In this document: positions 36,598-46,800 of the stretch, one piece after another
Layout: the number at the start of each line of letters is the position of its first letter
Numbering within the stretch: position 1 is the first letter of the stretch
Assembly (NCBI GenBank): GCA_965206355.1
Contig: OZ242212.1
Span: 682,001-746,000, forward strand
Source: Spongiihabitans sp965206355
Lineage (GTDB): Bacteria > Pseudomonadota > Gammaproteobacteria > Arenicellales > Poriferihabitantaceae
Length of the DNA: 64,000 nt
Direction of reading: 5' to 3'
Translations under genes and position numbers: made by a program
The notes under the pieces: model-generated
What the model was told of the DNA's origin: nothing
The model's input: the letters and a program-made list of their open reading frames with translations, nothing else
The model's database searches: none

Positions 36598-37956
36598 ATG
36601 ACGAATCGTAAATTATTTATTAAAACTTTTGGCTGTCAGATGAACGAATATGATTCGTCGAGAATGGCGGATTTGTTACATTCAAGTCATGGTTGTGAAA
36701 TTACGGACGACCTGACTCATGCCGATGTTGTGTTGTTGAATACCTGTTCGGTGCGTGATAAGGCGCAGGAAAAAGTGTTCTCGGTGCTTGGACGCTGGCG
36801 GGAAATGAAAGCGCAGAACAAGGAACTGGTTATTGGTGTTGGTGGTTGCGTGGCGAGTCAGGAAGGGGAAATGATTATGAAACGTGCGCCCTGTGTGGAT
36901 TTGGTTTTCGGTCCGCAAACCCTGCATCGACTGCCAGTGATGCTTGATCAGGTGCTGCAGCAACGCCAACCCACCGTGGATATATCGTTCCCCGAGATTG
37001 AAAAATTCGATTGCCTGCCACCGCCGAGTGTGAGTGGGGTCAAGGCATTAGTGTCCATTATGGAGGGCTGTAGTAAATACTGTTCGTTTTGCGTGGTGCC
37101 TTATACCCGAGGGACGGAATTTAGCCGTTCATTTGATGATGTCATTACCGAAGTCTATGAATTGGCAAAGCAGGGGGTTCGGGAAGTTACGTTGCTGGGG
37201 CAAAATGTGAATGGTTATCGCGGTCATGATAACAGATATAACGATGGCAGGGTGATGGAGTTTGCCGAGTTATTGCATTATGTTGCTGCGGTGGAGGGGA
37301 TTGATCGAGTGCGTTATACCACTTCCCACCCGATAGAATTCACCGACTCGTTGGTTGATGCATATGCAGATATTCCTGAGTTGGTGAGTCATTTACATTT
37401 GCCGGTGCAAAGTGGGTCGAATCGCATACTTGAGCGGATGAAACGCGGTTATAGCGTAGCGGAGTATCTGCGCTGGATTGATAAATTAAAAGCGGTGCGT
37501 CCGCGCATCTCCTTGTCATCGGACTTTATTATCGGCTTTCCGGGGGAAACCGATGAGGATTTTCAAGCGACCATGGATTTAATTGCTCGGGTTAAATTTG
37601 ATCAGAGTTTTAGCTTTATTTATAGTCCGCGACCGGGCACACCCGCAGCCGAGTTGGAAGATAATATCAGTATGGCAGTGAAAAAACAGAGATTGTCGGC
37701 ATTGCAATCAAGGATTATCAATTTCGCTTCACGGATTAGTCATGCCATGGTCGGTACCGAACAGGTCGTTCTGGTTGAGGGGCATTCAAGGAAAGATCCG
37801 AAGCAAATGTCGGGTCGCACCGAAAATAATCGGGTGGTCAATTTTGATGGCAACCCCACACTGGTTGGCACTTTTGCTAATCTGATTATTACCGAAGCCT
37901 TGCCCAATTCCCTGCGTGGGCAGTTGATTGTGGTTGATGAGAAACAAGTCGCCTGA
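36598..37956 (+). CDS. miaB: tRNA-2-methylthio-N6-dimethylallyladenosine synthase MiaB
   Basis: Radical-SAM methylthiotransferase that modifies A37 of tRNAs reading UNN codons. From ATG 36598 it has 452 residues. The N-terminal cluster cysteines are in TFGCQMNEYD, LLNTCSVRD and VGGCVASQEG, the radical-SAM motif is CSKYCSFC, and a C-terminal TRAM domain follows near residue 390. A TTG at 36568 would add ten residues. It heads the miaB-ybeZ-ybeY-lnt row. Confidence 0.95.
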   Translation: MTNRKLFIKTFGCQMNEYDSSRMADLLHSSHGCEITDDLTHADVVLLNTCSVRDKAQEKVFSVLGRWREMKAQNKELVIGVGGCVASQEGEMIMKRAPCVDLVFGPQTLHRLPVMLDQVLQQRQPTVDISFPEIEKFDCLPPPSVSGVKALVSIMEGCSKYCSFCVVPYTRGTEFSRSFDDVITEVYELAKQGVREVTLLGQNVNGYRGHDNRYNDGRVMEFAELLHYVAAVEGIDRVRYTTSHPIEFTDSLVDAYADIPELVSHLHLPVQSGSNRILERMKRGYSVAEYLRWIDKLKAVRPRISLSSDFIIGFPGETDEDFQATMDLIARVKFDQSFSFIYSPRPGTPAAELEDNISMAVKKQRLSALQSRIINFASRISHAMVGTEQVVLVEGHSRKDPKQMSGRTENNRVVNFDGNPTLVGTFANLIITEALPNSLRGQLIVVDEKQVA

Positions 37957-38031
37957 ATCGTAAATACTTGGATTTGTTTACCCTGACTCCCGTCTATCTC
38001 AAGCTCATTATCCATTTCATCGCCCAATTTA

Positions 38032-39081
38032 TTGTCTGGTTCATTGTCTAGTTCATTACCCGGTTCATTAGCCGAATCGTCATCGGCGATTACCTTCCAG
38101 CTTGTGCCGGCAGAGAACACGCGTTTATCGGGGGTTTGCGGGCAATTGAATTGCCACCTGAAGCAAATTGAGCATCATCTTGGTGTACGCATTGCGCAGC
38201 GTAGCAATAATTTTAGCGTTACTGGTGGTCAAGGGGACTGCCAACGTGCGGCGACTGTGGTAAAGTATTTATTTGCATTGACTAAACACAAAAACCAATC
38301 ATTGACGGCAGCGGATGTCCATCTGGCGCTATCCAATACGGATAATATCAAGGGTCGCGAAACCGCTGATGAAGCCGTGATGGTTAGGCAGCCTGCGGTT
38401 AAGCAGTCGCTTGACAGTCATCGAGATGAAGTCATTATATGTCTGCGTAAGAACCGTATCAGCGGACAAAATCCACGACAAAAAACCTATTTACGCAACA
38501 TTCGCGACCACGACATTAATTTTGGCATTGGTCCTGCTGGAACCGGAAAAACCTATCTTGCGGTAGCCTGTGCGGTACATGCGCTGGTGGAGAATACCGT
38601 TGAACGCATCCTGCTGGTGCGACCAGCAGTGGAAGCGGGCGAGAAGCTGGGGTTTTTACCCGGTGATATCGGGCAAAAAATTGATCCTTATCTGCGCCCG
38701 CTTTTTGATGCTTTGTATGAAATGCTTGGTTTTGATCGGGTTGGAAAATTGATCGCACGCGGTATTATTGAGCTTGCTCCACTGGCGTATATGCGAGGTC
38801 GAACATTGAACGAGTCTTTTGTGATTCTTGATGAAGCACAAAATTCCACAGTCGAACAAATGAAAATGTTTCTGACTCGAATTGGCTTTGGTTCCAAAGC
38901 CATTATCACCGGAGATATTACGCAAGTGGATTTGCCCAAAGCGCAGCTTTCTGGATTGCGGCATTCACAACATGTGTTATCCGACATCAAAGGCATCAGC
39001 TTCACCCACTTCAAACCTGAGGACGTGGTCAGGCATCCTCTGGTACAACGTATTGTCGAGGCGTACCAGAACGCCGAATGA
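38032..39081 (+). CDS. ybeZ: PhoH-like ATPase YbeZ
   Basis: Predicted RNA-associated ATPase that partners YbeY. The ATP site GIGPAGTGKTYLAVACAVHA (about residue 164) and FVILDEAQNST are intact. The 349-residue frame has no ATG at its head; TTG at 38032 or 38041 are candidates, because the PhoH family match begins around ITFQLVPAENTRL. The first 60 bases consist of imperfect 12-bp repeats (TTCATT units), an unusual, low-complexity beginning. Confidence 0.92.
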   Translation: MSGSLSSSLPGSLAESSSAITFQLVPAENTRLSGVCGQLNCHLKQIEHHLGVRIAQRSNNFSVTGGQGDCQRAATVVKYLFALTKHKNQSLTAADVHLALSNTDNIKGRETADEAVMVRQPAVKQSLDSHRDEVIICLRKNRISGQNPRQKTYLRNIRDHDINFGIGPAGTGKTYLAVACAVHALVENTVERILLVRPAVEAGEKLGFLPGDIGQKIDPYLRPLFDALYEMLGFDRVGKLIARGIIELAPLAYMRGRTLNESFVILDEAQNSTVEQMKMFLTRIGFGSKAIITGDITQVDLPKAQLSGLRHSQHVLSDIKGISFTHFKPEDVVRHPLVQRIVEAYQNAE

Positions 39082-39096
39082 GTAGACCGTTCAAGC

Positions 39097-39546
39097 ATGG
39101 CGATTGATTTACAATTGGCTGAGCGACTAACCCATTATGAAGGAGCGGAAGTACCTAATCTGGCGGTTCTGGATAGCTGGATAACAGAAACTTTTGCAGT
39201 GCTTGGGCGTCTGTCCGAAAACTTGACCATACGGGTCGTGGATGAGGCAGAAATTACCGACTTGAATCACCGTTATCGTCAAAAAGAGAATCCAACTAAT
39301 GTGCTGGCGTTTCCATTTACAGCGGTGGCAGAGGTTGACTACCACCACTTAGGGGATATTGTTATTTGTTTTGCAGTGGTAAAAAAAGAATCGAATCAAC
39401 AAGATAAATCGGTTCAACAGCATTTCGCACGAATGGTTATTCATGGTACGCTGCACCTTTGTGGATTTGACCATCAAACTGATGAGGAAGCCCGTGTTAT
39501 GGAGGGATTGGAAAGAGATATATTGGCAAAAATCGGTATTGCCTAG
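39097..39546 (+). CDS. ybeY: Endoribonuclease YbeY (16S rRNA maturation)
   Basis: Zinc metalloprotein of 149 residues that matures the 16S rRNA 3' end. The zinc motif is HGTLHLCGFDH. The substrate-facing region RYRQKENPTNVLAFPF is present. It begins 15 bases after the ybeZ stop. The gene corC/ybeX, which normally follows, is not here. Confidence 0.95.
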   Translation: MAIDLQLAERLTHYEGAEVPNLAVLDSWITETFAVLGRLSENLTIRVVDEAEITDLNHRYRQKENPTNVLAFPFTAVAEVDYHHLGDIVICFAVVKKESNQQDKSVQQHFARMVIHGTLHLCGFDHQTDEEARVMEGLERDILAKIGIA

Positions 39547-39637
39547 TGTGTATGGTGAATGGGGGAATTTCTACGCATTGCCATAGCCACGTTGCCGTGT
39601 TCGACAGAGAAAAATGACGAATTTTCAATAAGCGGCG

Positions 39638-39759
39638 ATTCTTGCATAATCCAAAACACGGACAGAAAACGATTAAAACAGTTCTCATTGAGATAAAAAA
39701 TGTTGTTTCTAACGAAAAGTCAGAAAAAGTTGATAACGAATTTAATTCATGTAAAGTCC
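39638..39759 (-). mobile_element. MITE-2 copy 2 (decayed)
   Basis: About 122 bp that aligns, on the opposite strand, with the MITE-2 copy at 16738. Shared pieces include CGGACAGAAAACGATT, AAAAAATGTTG, AACGAAAAGT and TTGATAAC. The ends are degraded (CTTGCATAAT and CATGTAAAGTCCT), and about 24 bp are lost. It occupies most of the ybeY-lnt gap. Confidence 0.6.
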
Positions 39760-39774
39760 TAAAGAGATAACATA

Positions 39775-41265
39775 GTGATTAAAACCCTGCTAACGATAAT
39801 TGCTGGCGTCCTCAACGTCGCCTCCTTTGCTCCCCTCAATGCGTGGCCACTGAGTATGTTGAGTTTTGCCGTACTGTTTTGGGTGTGGATAACCAGCAAC
39901 TCAAAAGATGCGGCTTGGTATGGATTCGTTTATGGGCTCGGTCTGTTTGGTGCGGGTATCTCATGGATTTATATTAGCGTCCATACGTTTGGTGGTATGC
40001 CTCCGCTTATTGCCGGTTTGAGCATCTTCGTACTGGTGGCACTGCTCTCTGTTTTTCCGGCACTTAGCGGGTGGTTGCAAGGCTGTTTTAGTGCGTGGAA
40101 TCCAACAATCAGGCTGGCATTGCTGATGCCGACGTGGTGGATATTGGTTGAGTGGTTGCGCGGCTGGCTGTTTAGCGGCTTACCTTGGTTATCCACGGGT
40201 TATGCCTATTTAGATACGCCACTATCCAATTACGCACCAATCGGTGGTGTCTATCTGGTTGGCCTGATTGTGTTGATCTGTAGCGGCACCATCGTCGCCA
40301 TGCTCAGACAACTGAGCAACGGCAATGCGAGTCTGGCAGTTTTGCTTATGCTGGTTTGGGTGGCAGGATGGCAACTGGATAAAACACTATCATGGACGCG
40401 GGCAGAAGGGCAACCGATTGCGGTTGCCATTATTCAAAACGATGTCTCGCTTATGCAGAAATGGGATGCCGAGGAAGCGCAGCGCATTGTTGCTGAATAT
40501 TGGCAACAAAGTCAGGTACATCGCGATAGTGATTTAATCGTGTGGCCCGAGGCAGCCATTCCGGATTATCTGGACAATGTGCCGGATGATTTCTGGAGAC
40601 AGATTAGAAAGCATCCAGCCGATTTTATTGTGGGTATTCTGGAGCGGGAGACAGTGGCGGGTGTCTCACGACTTTACAATAGTGTCGTAGCAGTAACCCA
40701 TCACCCAAATAGCGATATGATTTATCGAAAACAACACTTGGTGCCATTTGGTGAATATCTGCCATTGCCGGATTTATTCGAGCCGCTGATTAACATGCTA
40801 CATATCCCGATGTCCAATTTCAGTGCCTGGTTACAACCGCAGTCGCCACTAGAAGTGGCGGGAAACAGTTTTGCCATATCCATTTGTTATGAGGATGCGT
40901 TTCCGCAGGAATGGCGAAATCAGCTGGCATCCTCTGGAGCGTTAATTAATGTCAGCGAAGACAGTTGGTTTGGTAATTCACTGGCACCGCACCAACGCTT
41001 GCAGATGGCAAGGTTTCGGTCGCGGGAAAGTGAACGACCGATGATCCGCGCTTCCAATAGCGGACTGTCGTCATTGATTGACTGGCAGGGTAAAATTGAG
41101 GCGATTGCACCGCAATTTGCTCAATCTGTGGTAACCGCAACGATTCAGCCAAGATCCGGAGTAACTCCTTATGTGATGTTTGGTGACCATCCGCCTTTGC
41201 TCTTTACCGCACTACTGCTACTACTGGGGTTGTTATTCGGTAAAGCCAAACCGAGTTATAAATAG
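39775..41265 (+). CDS. lnt: Apolipoprotein N-acyltransferase
   Basis: Inner-membrane enzyme that adds the third acyl chain to lipoproteins. It has 496 residues, with eight or so N-terminal helices and a nitrilase-like periplasmic domain. The catalytic triad is visible: Glu in VWPEAAIPDYL, Lys in RKQHLVPFGEYLP and Cys in ISICYEDAFP. The start is GTG at 39775. The final base of its TAG stop codon is the first base of MITE-1 copy 9. Confidence 0.95.
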   Translation: MIKTLLTIIAGVLNVASFAPLNAWPLSMLSFAVLFWVWITSNSKDAAWYGFVYGLGLFGAGISWIYISVHTFGGMPPLIAGLSIFVLVALLSVFPALSGWLQGCFSAWNPTIRLALLMPTWWILVEWLRGWLFSGLPWLSTGYAYLDTPLSNYAPIGGVYLVGLIVLICSGTIVAMLRQLSNGNASLAVLLMLVWVAGWQLDKTLSWTRAEGQPIAVAIIQNDVSLMQKWDAEEAQRIVAEYWQQSQVHRDSDLIVWPEAAIPDYLDNVPDDFWRQIRKHPADFIVGILERETVAGVSRLYNSVVAVTHHPNSDMIYRKQHLVPFGEYLPLPDLFEPLINMLHIPMSNFSAWLQPQSPLEVAGNSFAISICYEDAFPQEWRNQLASSGALINVSEDSWFGNSLAPHQRLQMARFRSRESERPMIRASNSGLSSLIDWQGKIEAIAPQFAQSVVTATIQPRSGVTPYVMFGDHPPLLFTALLLLLGLLFGKAKPSYK

Positions 41266-41403
41266 AGACCTTTGCACGAAAGCCATTTCACCCCCATGCT
41301 ACGTTAAAAACGTACTCAATCGGTCATTTATAAGCATAAACTCCCTCATTCCGTGCGTTTTTGCCTTGCCTAAAAGCGAAATCATCTTCCGTGCAAAGGT
41401 CTC
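41265..41403 (+). mobile_element. MITE-1 copy 9 (abuts lnt stop)
   Basis: 139 bp with perfect ends and 5-bp direct repeats AAATA (41260-41264 and 41404-41408). Because the duplicated target includes the TA of the lnt stop, the element supplies only the final G. The insertion therefore left lnt's length unchanged or nearly so. Confidence 0.95.
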
Positions 41404-41600
41404 AAATAATGAACGCCCGTTGTAAACGCTTTAATCAAACCGTGCAGGAAGGATTTCGTTGATGACAACGAAGACCTGTTATTCATCGCCTATGCTTTTG
41501 TCAGTCTCTCTCATCAGCCCGCCAGAAAATTAAATATTTATGTGAAAAATTAGTATAATTACGCTCATTAAAGATAACCTAAAAAAGGCGTAATGCGACC

Positions 41601-42722
41601 ATGAAATTGAATCGAGTCGGGTTGGTTGGTTGGCGGGGTATGGTCGGCTCTGTCCTGCTACAAAGAATGCGTGCAGAAGATGACTTCTCATTGATTGATG
41701 AAGTTGTTTTTTATACCACATCGCAAACCGGTCAGCCCGGTCCGGATATTGGTAGAGTACGTCAACCTTTGCAAGATGCGCGTGATCTGGATTCGCTGGC
41801 AACACTGGATGCGATTATCACCTGTCAAGGTGGTGACTATACCACTGATGTACACACCAAATTGCGTCAGCAAGGCTGGGACGGCTACTGGATTGATGCG
41901 GCATCCACCTTACGCATGTCAGCGGACTCAACCATTATACTCGATCCCGTTAATCTGCCGGTCATTGAGCAGGGGCTGGCGAGCGGTCAAAAAGATTTTA
42001 TTGGCGGAAATTGTACGGTCAGTTTAATGATGATGGCTCTGGGTGGCTTGCTCAATGCCGATGTGGTTGAGTGGATTTCGGTGGCAACTTATCAGGCCAT
42101 ATCGGGTGGTGGCGCACGGCAAATGCGTGAGCTTGTTGCACAAATGGGGATGCTCAATCAAGCGGCTAAAGACTTGCTGGCTGATCCGGCGAGTTCTATT
42201 CTTGATATTGATGAAACCATTATCAACACCCTCCGCTCGGCACAATTACCGGTAACGGAAATTGGCGTACCTCTGGCGGGTAGTCTGTTGCCGTGGATTG
42301 ACAGTGATCTGGATTGCTGTATCAGTCGGGAAGAATGGAAAGGCTCGGTCGAAACCAATAAAATACTGGGACGTGATGCCAATCCAATCCCCATAGAAAG
42401 CACCTGTGTTCGTGTCGGCACTCTGCGTTGCCACAGTCAGGCTTTTACTATCAAACTCAATAGCGCATTGCCGTTAGATGAAATAGAACACCTTATTGAA
42501 CAGGGCAATGACTGGGTGAGTGTGGTCGAAAATACACGCCAATCCTCGCTTAGCCAACTCACCCCTGCCTGCGTCAGTGGCACCTTAAACATCCCGGTGG
42601 GGCGTGTGCGCCGACTTACTCTGGGGGGAAACTATATCTCGGCATTTACTGTCGGCGATCAACTGCTTTGGGGTGCCGCCGAGCCACTGCGCCGTATGTT
42701 ACGTATATTGGCGCAGAAATAA
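41601..42722 (+). CDS. asd: Aspartate-semialdehyde dehydrogenase
   Basis: Makes aspartate semialdehyde for lysine, methionine, threonine and diaminopimelate. The 373-residue protein has the NADP-binding start VGLVGWRGMVGSVLLQRM and the catalytic cysteine (about residue 138) in GGNCTVSLMM. Length and sequence match the gammaproteobacterial Asd group. Confidence 0.96.
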   Translation: MKLNRVGLVGWRGMVGSVLLQRMRAEDDFSLIDEVVFYTTSQTGQPGPDIGRVRQPLQDARDLDSLATLDAIITCQGGDYTTDVHTKLRQQGWDGYWIDAASTLRMSADSTIILDPVNLPVIEQGLASGQKDFIGGNCTVSLMMMALGGLLNADVVEWISVATYQAISGGGARQMRELVAQMGMLNQAAKDLLADPASSILDIDETIINTLRSAQLPVTEIGVPLAGSLLPWIDSDLDCCISREEWKGSVETNKILGRDANPIPIESTCVRVGTLRCHSQAFTIKLNSALPLDEIEHLIEQGNDWVSVVENTRQSSLSQLTPACVSGTLNIPVGRVRRLTLGGNYISAFTVGDQLLWGAAEPLRRMLRILAQK

Positions 42723-42729
42723 GCCATTG

Positions 42730-43869
42730 ATGGGCAGAAAAACAGAGTACTCGGTAACACAAGGCTCATCTGTCTCAACCTATAACAGCGTGCTTGCTAT
42801 GTCCAAACTATCTATGACCGCAGCCATCACGCTGAGCGGATGGCTGATTGGTGGTTGGTTGCTGTTGCCAGCCTGCGTTCAGGCACAAGTTCAAAATCAG
42901 GCACAGTCTCAAACTCGGGTACGGGTGCAGGCTCAACCGCTGCAGCAACTCACCATTTCTGTGCTGCGTTCGTTGCCAGCAGAAGTAATTAGTCTGCGTC
43001 AGGCGATCATTTCATCCCAGTTGGTCAGTACGGTGATTGAGCTACCGTTGCTGCTGGGTGATGCGCTTGCACCGGGACAGCTCATTGCCAAACTTGAATG
43101 TATTGATCAAGTGTTGGCATATCAACGGAGCAAAGCCACATTAGCTGCTTTGTCTGCGAGTCGTGTATTGGCGGATCAACAACTACGCCGACTCAACAAA
43201 CTGCATCAATCTAACAACGCTTCTGAAGAACAAATCAATCAGAAACAAGAGCAGCTCAATGTCGTTACTGCCAGAATAAACGCACAGTCCATTGCCATCA
43301 ATATTGACCAGCGACAAGTGAATAAATGCGAAATTCGCGCACCGTTTTCGGGTACGGTTTCGCAGATACATAGTGAAGTCGGAAACTTTGTTAGCCCTGG
43401 TAGTGATATAGTTTCTTTGGTGGATACCGACAATATCGAATTAACTGCGCAAGTTGGTCATAGCGACCTCGAACATATAAAAACGGCAACCCGGTTATCG
43501 TTTTTATTTCAAAATCAGAGCTATCCACTTTCCCTCAAAAGCGTACTGCCGGTTATTGATCCGGTCACGCAGAGCCAGCAGATACGTCTGACATTTTCCG
43601 CAACCAAGCCTCTGGTTGGTTCCATTGGACGATTACAGTGGCGTTTACCCGGCAACATCCTGCCGGCTACCTTGCTGGTAACCCGTAACCAGAAAAATGG
43701 GGTGTTTGTTGTTGAGCATAGCGATGTCAATAATGCAGTCGCACGATTCATAGCCATCGCTGGAGCAAAACAGGGGCAGCCTGCGGCAGTCGTATTAGAC
43801 ACATCCAGCCTGATTATTACTGATGGACGATTTGGGCTGGTGGATGGTGACCAAGTTATCCTTGACTAA
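42730..43869 (+). CDS. RND efflux membrane fusion protein
   Basis: Periplasmic adaptor linking an inner-membrane pump to an outer-membrane channel. From ATG 42730 it has 379 residues; ATG 42799 (MSKLSMTAAITLSGWLIGGW) would start right at the signal sequence and is a fair alternative. The lipoyl/barrel region (APFSGTVSQIHSEVGNFVSP) and a central coiled-coil hairpin (about residues 140-200) are recognisable. It lies eight bases after asd and 24 bases before the pump gene. Confidence 0.88.
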   Translation: MGRKTEYSVTQGSSVSTYNSVLAMSKLSMTAAITLSGWLIGGWLLLPACVQAQVQNQAQSQTRVRVQAQPLQQLTISVLRSLPAEVISLRQAIISSQLVSTVIELPLLLGDALAPGQLIAKLECIDQVLAYQRSKATLAALSASRVLADQQLRRLNKLHQSNNASEEQINQKQEQLNVVTARINAQSIAINIDQRQVNKCEIRAPFSGTVSQIHSEVGNFVSPGSDIVSLVDTDNIELTAQVGHSDLEHIKTATRLSFLFQNQSYPLSLKSVLPVIDPVTQSQQIRLTFSATKPLVGSIGRLQWRLPGNILPATLLVTRNQKNGVFVVEHSDVNNAVARFIAIAGAKQGQPAAVVLDTSSLIITDGRFGLVDGDQVILD

Positions 43870-43893
43870 TCAAGCAAAACCCTGAGCCACAGT

Positions 43894-46800
43894 ATGTTTC
43901 AACGCATACTACAAAACCATGTGCTGGCAAACTTGATGTTTGTACTGATTATGGTAATGGGCGTGAGTTCTTATCTGCTCATGCCCAGAGAGCAGGATCC
44001 CAGCCTCAACTTTAACTGGATCAACATTACCACGGTTTACCCGGGAGCGTCCACGCCAGATGTTGAAAAACAGGTTACCAATGTACTGGAAGATGCGATC
44101 CGTCAGGTTGCCGACATCAAATTTGTATCCAGCAACAGTCGGGAAGGCATTTCATCCATTCTGGTGCGATTTGAGGACATCTCGACGGCCGCTTTTGAAA
44201 AACAAGTCGCCGATTTGCGGCGGGAAATTGAAAGCGTGGATGATGATCTGCCGCAAGCCGCTCACAACCCTTTTATTTTTGAAGTAACGACCGATAACGC
44301 CTTTCCAACGGCGACCATTGTTATCAGTGCGCTTGCTGACGATGAAAATTTGCGCCGTCAGGCGAGCATCATCAAACAAGATATGGAACAAATAAAAGGG
44401 GTAAGCAGGATTATCGAAAATGGTCTTTCCGACCCTGAAATCCATATTATCTTTGACCCTCAATTGCTGGAACAATACGCCATTAGTCCCATTGCTTTGG
44501 CGGACACCATTCGCCTTTACTATCGCAATGTTTCCGCCGGCACCCTTGACGTTGCTAATAACAACTGGGCAATAACAATCACTGGCAGTCGCTACGACCT
44601 TGAATATCTCGGTAATTTACCGGTTGTTACCGGCGCGGGCGAAATCACCTTAAAAGAACTCGCTTCCATCATTCAGGCAAAAGAACCCCCGCGACAACTG
44701 GTACGCTTTAACCAACAACCTGCGGTATTACTGGCAATTACCAAACAGCATAAACAAAATATTTTACAATTGGTGGGGCGGTTATCCGCTTTCATCCAAC
44801 AACGACAGGCGCTGTTCGAGCGTAGCGGGGTAACGGTTACGCTGGTGGATGACCAGACTCAGATTACCCGAGATGCATTAAAAGTGATGCAAACCAATGC
44901 ACTGATTGGATTATTTATGGTCTTGCTGGTTACTTGGTTTTTTATGGGCACACGGATTGCGCTTTTGACTGGCATAGCCATTCCTTTTATTCTCGCTGGC
45001 ACCTTCTGGTTTCTCAGAAGTATCGGACAAACCCTGAATGTCAATGTATTGCTGGGGGTGGTCATCAGCCTCGGTATGCTGGTTGATGATGCGGTGGTTG
45101 TGGTTGAAGCAATATATTACCGATTACAGCGCGGCGCAGCGACCGTCAATGCGGCAATACAGGGATTGTTTGAAGTCGTAACCCCGGTTACCACTGCGGT
45201 ATTAACCACGATGGCAGCATTTTTACCGCTGATGTTGTTGCCGGGTATTCTCGGAAAATATATGCTGATTATTCCAATGGTCGTTACCGTTGCCTTAGCC
45301 ATCAGTCTTGTTGAGGCCTATTGGTTGCTTCCAGCCCACGTTATCGCCTTAAAGGTGGACTTCACCCGTTCATCTGGAATACACGCATTTAGGCAACGCA
45401 CACAGCAAGCACTGCGAGTTGCTTATGTACGCACGTTGGTAAAAGTATTTCGCCATCCCTTTATTGCGTTGGTCACCTTGCTCACCCTGTTCAGTAGCGC
45501 GATTAGCATCATTTACTTTGAGAAAATTAAATTTGATTTCTTCGCCAGCGATCCAGTTAGATTATTCTATGTCAATGTACAAATGCCAGCCGGAACCGCA
45601 CTCAAGACAACAATGGATAAAGTGTTGGAGGTTGAAGCGGCCGTGTTATCACATATTGAATCAGGCGAATCGCACGCCGTGGTCAGCTACGCCGGCGAAA
45701 TGGTTACCCAGACCGAACCCTTCTTTGGCGATCAGTATGGTCAGGTGCTAGTCTCACTCAAACCGAAAACAACATCAAATCGCTCTGTTGACGAAATGAT
45801 TGAGTCGATGCAGGCACAGGTGGCAGCGATTCACGGCATTGAGCAGATCTCATTCCTGCGCATTGTCGGCGGACCACCAGTATCGAAACCGATTAACGTC
45901 AAGGTACGGGGTGATGATTATGCGCAAATCATTGCCGCTACCGAACAATTAAAACAGTTCATGTTTGGGCAGAGGGTATTCACAGAAATTGCGGACGACA
46001 ATGTACGCGGTCAGAATGCCTTGACACTAACCATTAACAGTGCTGCCGTACAACGAACTGGCATCGCCCCAAGTGTCATTACCAGAACGCTGAAATTACT
46101 GGTAGATGGGGAAATAGTCAGCAGCTTTCGACATCTTGGCGAGAAAATTGATATTCGACTAAAGGCAAACAGCAAACCCGATCAAATTGAGCATATCCTT
46201 GAATACCGTCTGCCTTCTGCACAGCAGACGCTCATTCCTCTGCATCAATTGGTTACTGCCAAATACAGCAGTAGTGCAAACACGATTCGGCATTATAACT
46301 ACCGCAGAAATATCACCCTTGAGGCCGATATTGACAAGACCATGACTGACACCGTTAAAGCCAATGCGCTAATCAAACAATACTGGCAAACCATTCAGCA
46401 CCGCTTTCCACATGTTACTTTGGATTTCAGTGGCGTTTTGGATGATATTCAGGAAAGCCTGAATGCCATCGGTTTATTATTCCTGATGGGGCTGGGACTG
46501 ATATACCTGATTTTAGGCACACAATTCCGTAGCTATTTCCAGCCATTTTTAATTATCATGACCATCCCCATGGCAGCAACGGGTGTCATATTTGGTTTAT
46601 TTATTAGCCGATATCCGCTTAGTCTGTTCACCCTTTACGGCGTGGTCGCGCTGGCGGGCATTGCTGTCAATTCCGCTATCGTGTTGATTTCTAACGCGAA
46701 TACTCGCCTTAAAGACGGCATGACCATTACCAATGCCATCATTTTCGCCTCCCGTCGCCGAGTCATCCCAATTCTAATCACTTCCCTGACCACTATCTGC

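Noticed and set aside
26861..41403. Dispersed MITE-1 copies as a CRISPR array
   Set aside because: Repeats are about 139 bp, lie kilobases apart, have inverted ends and target duplications, and no cas genes are present.
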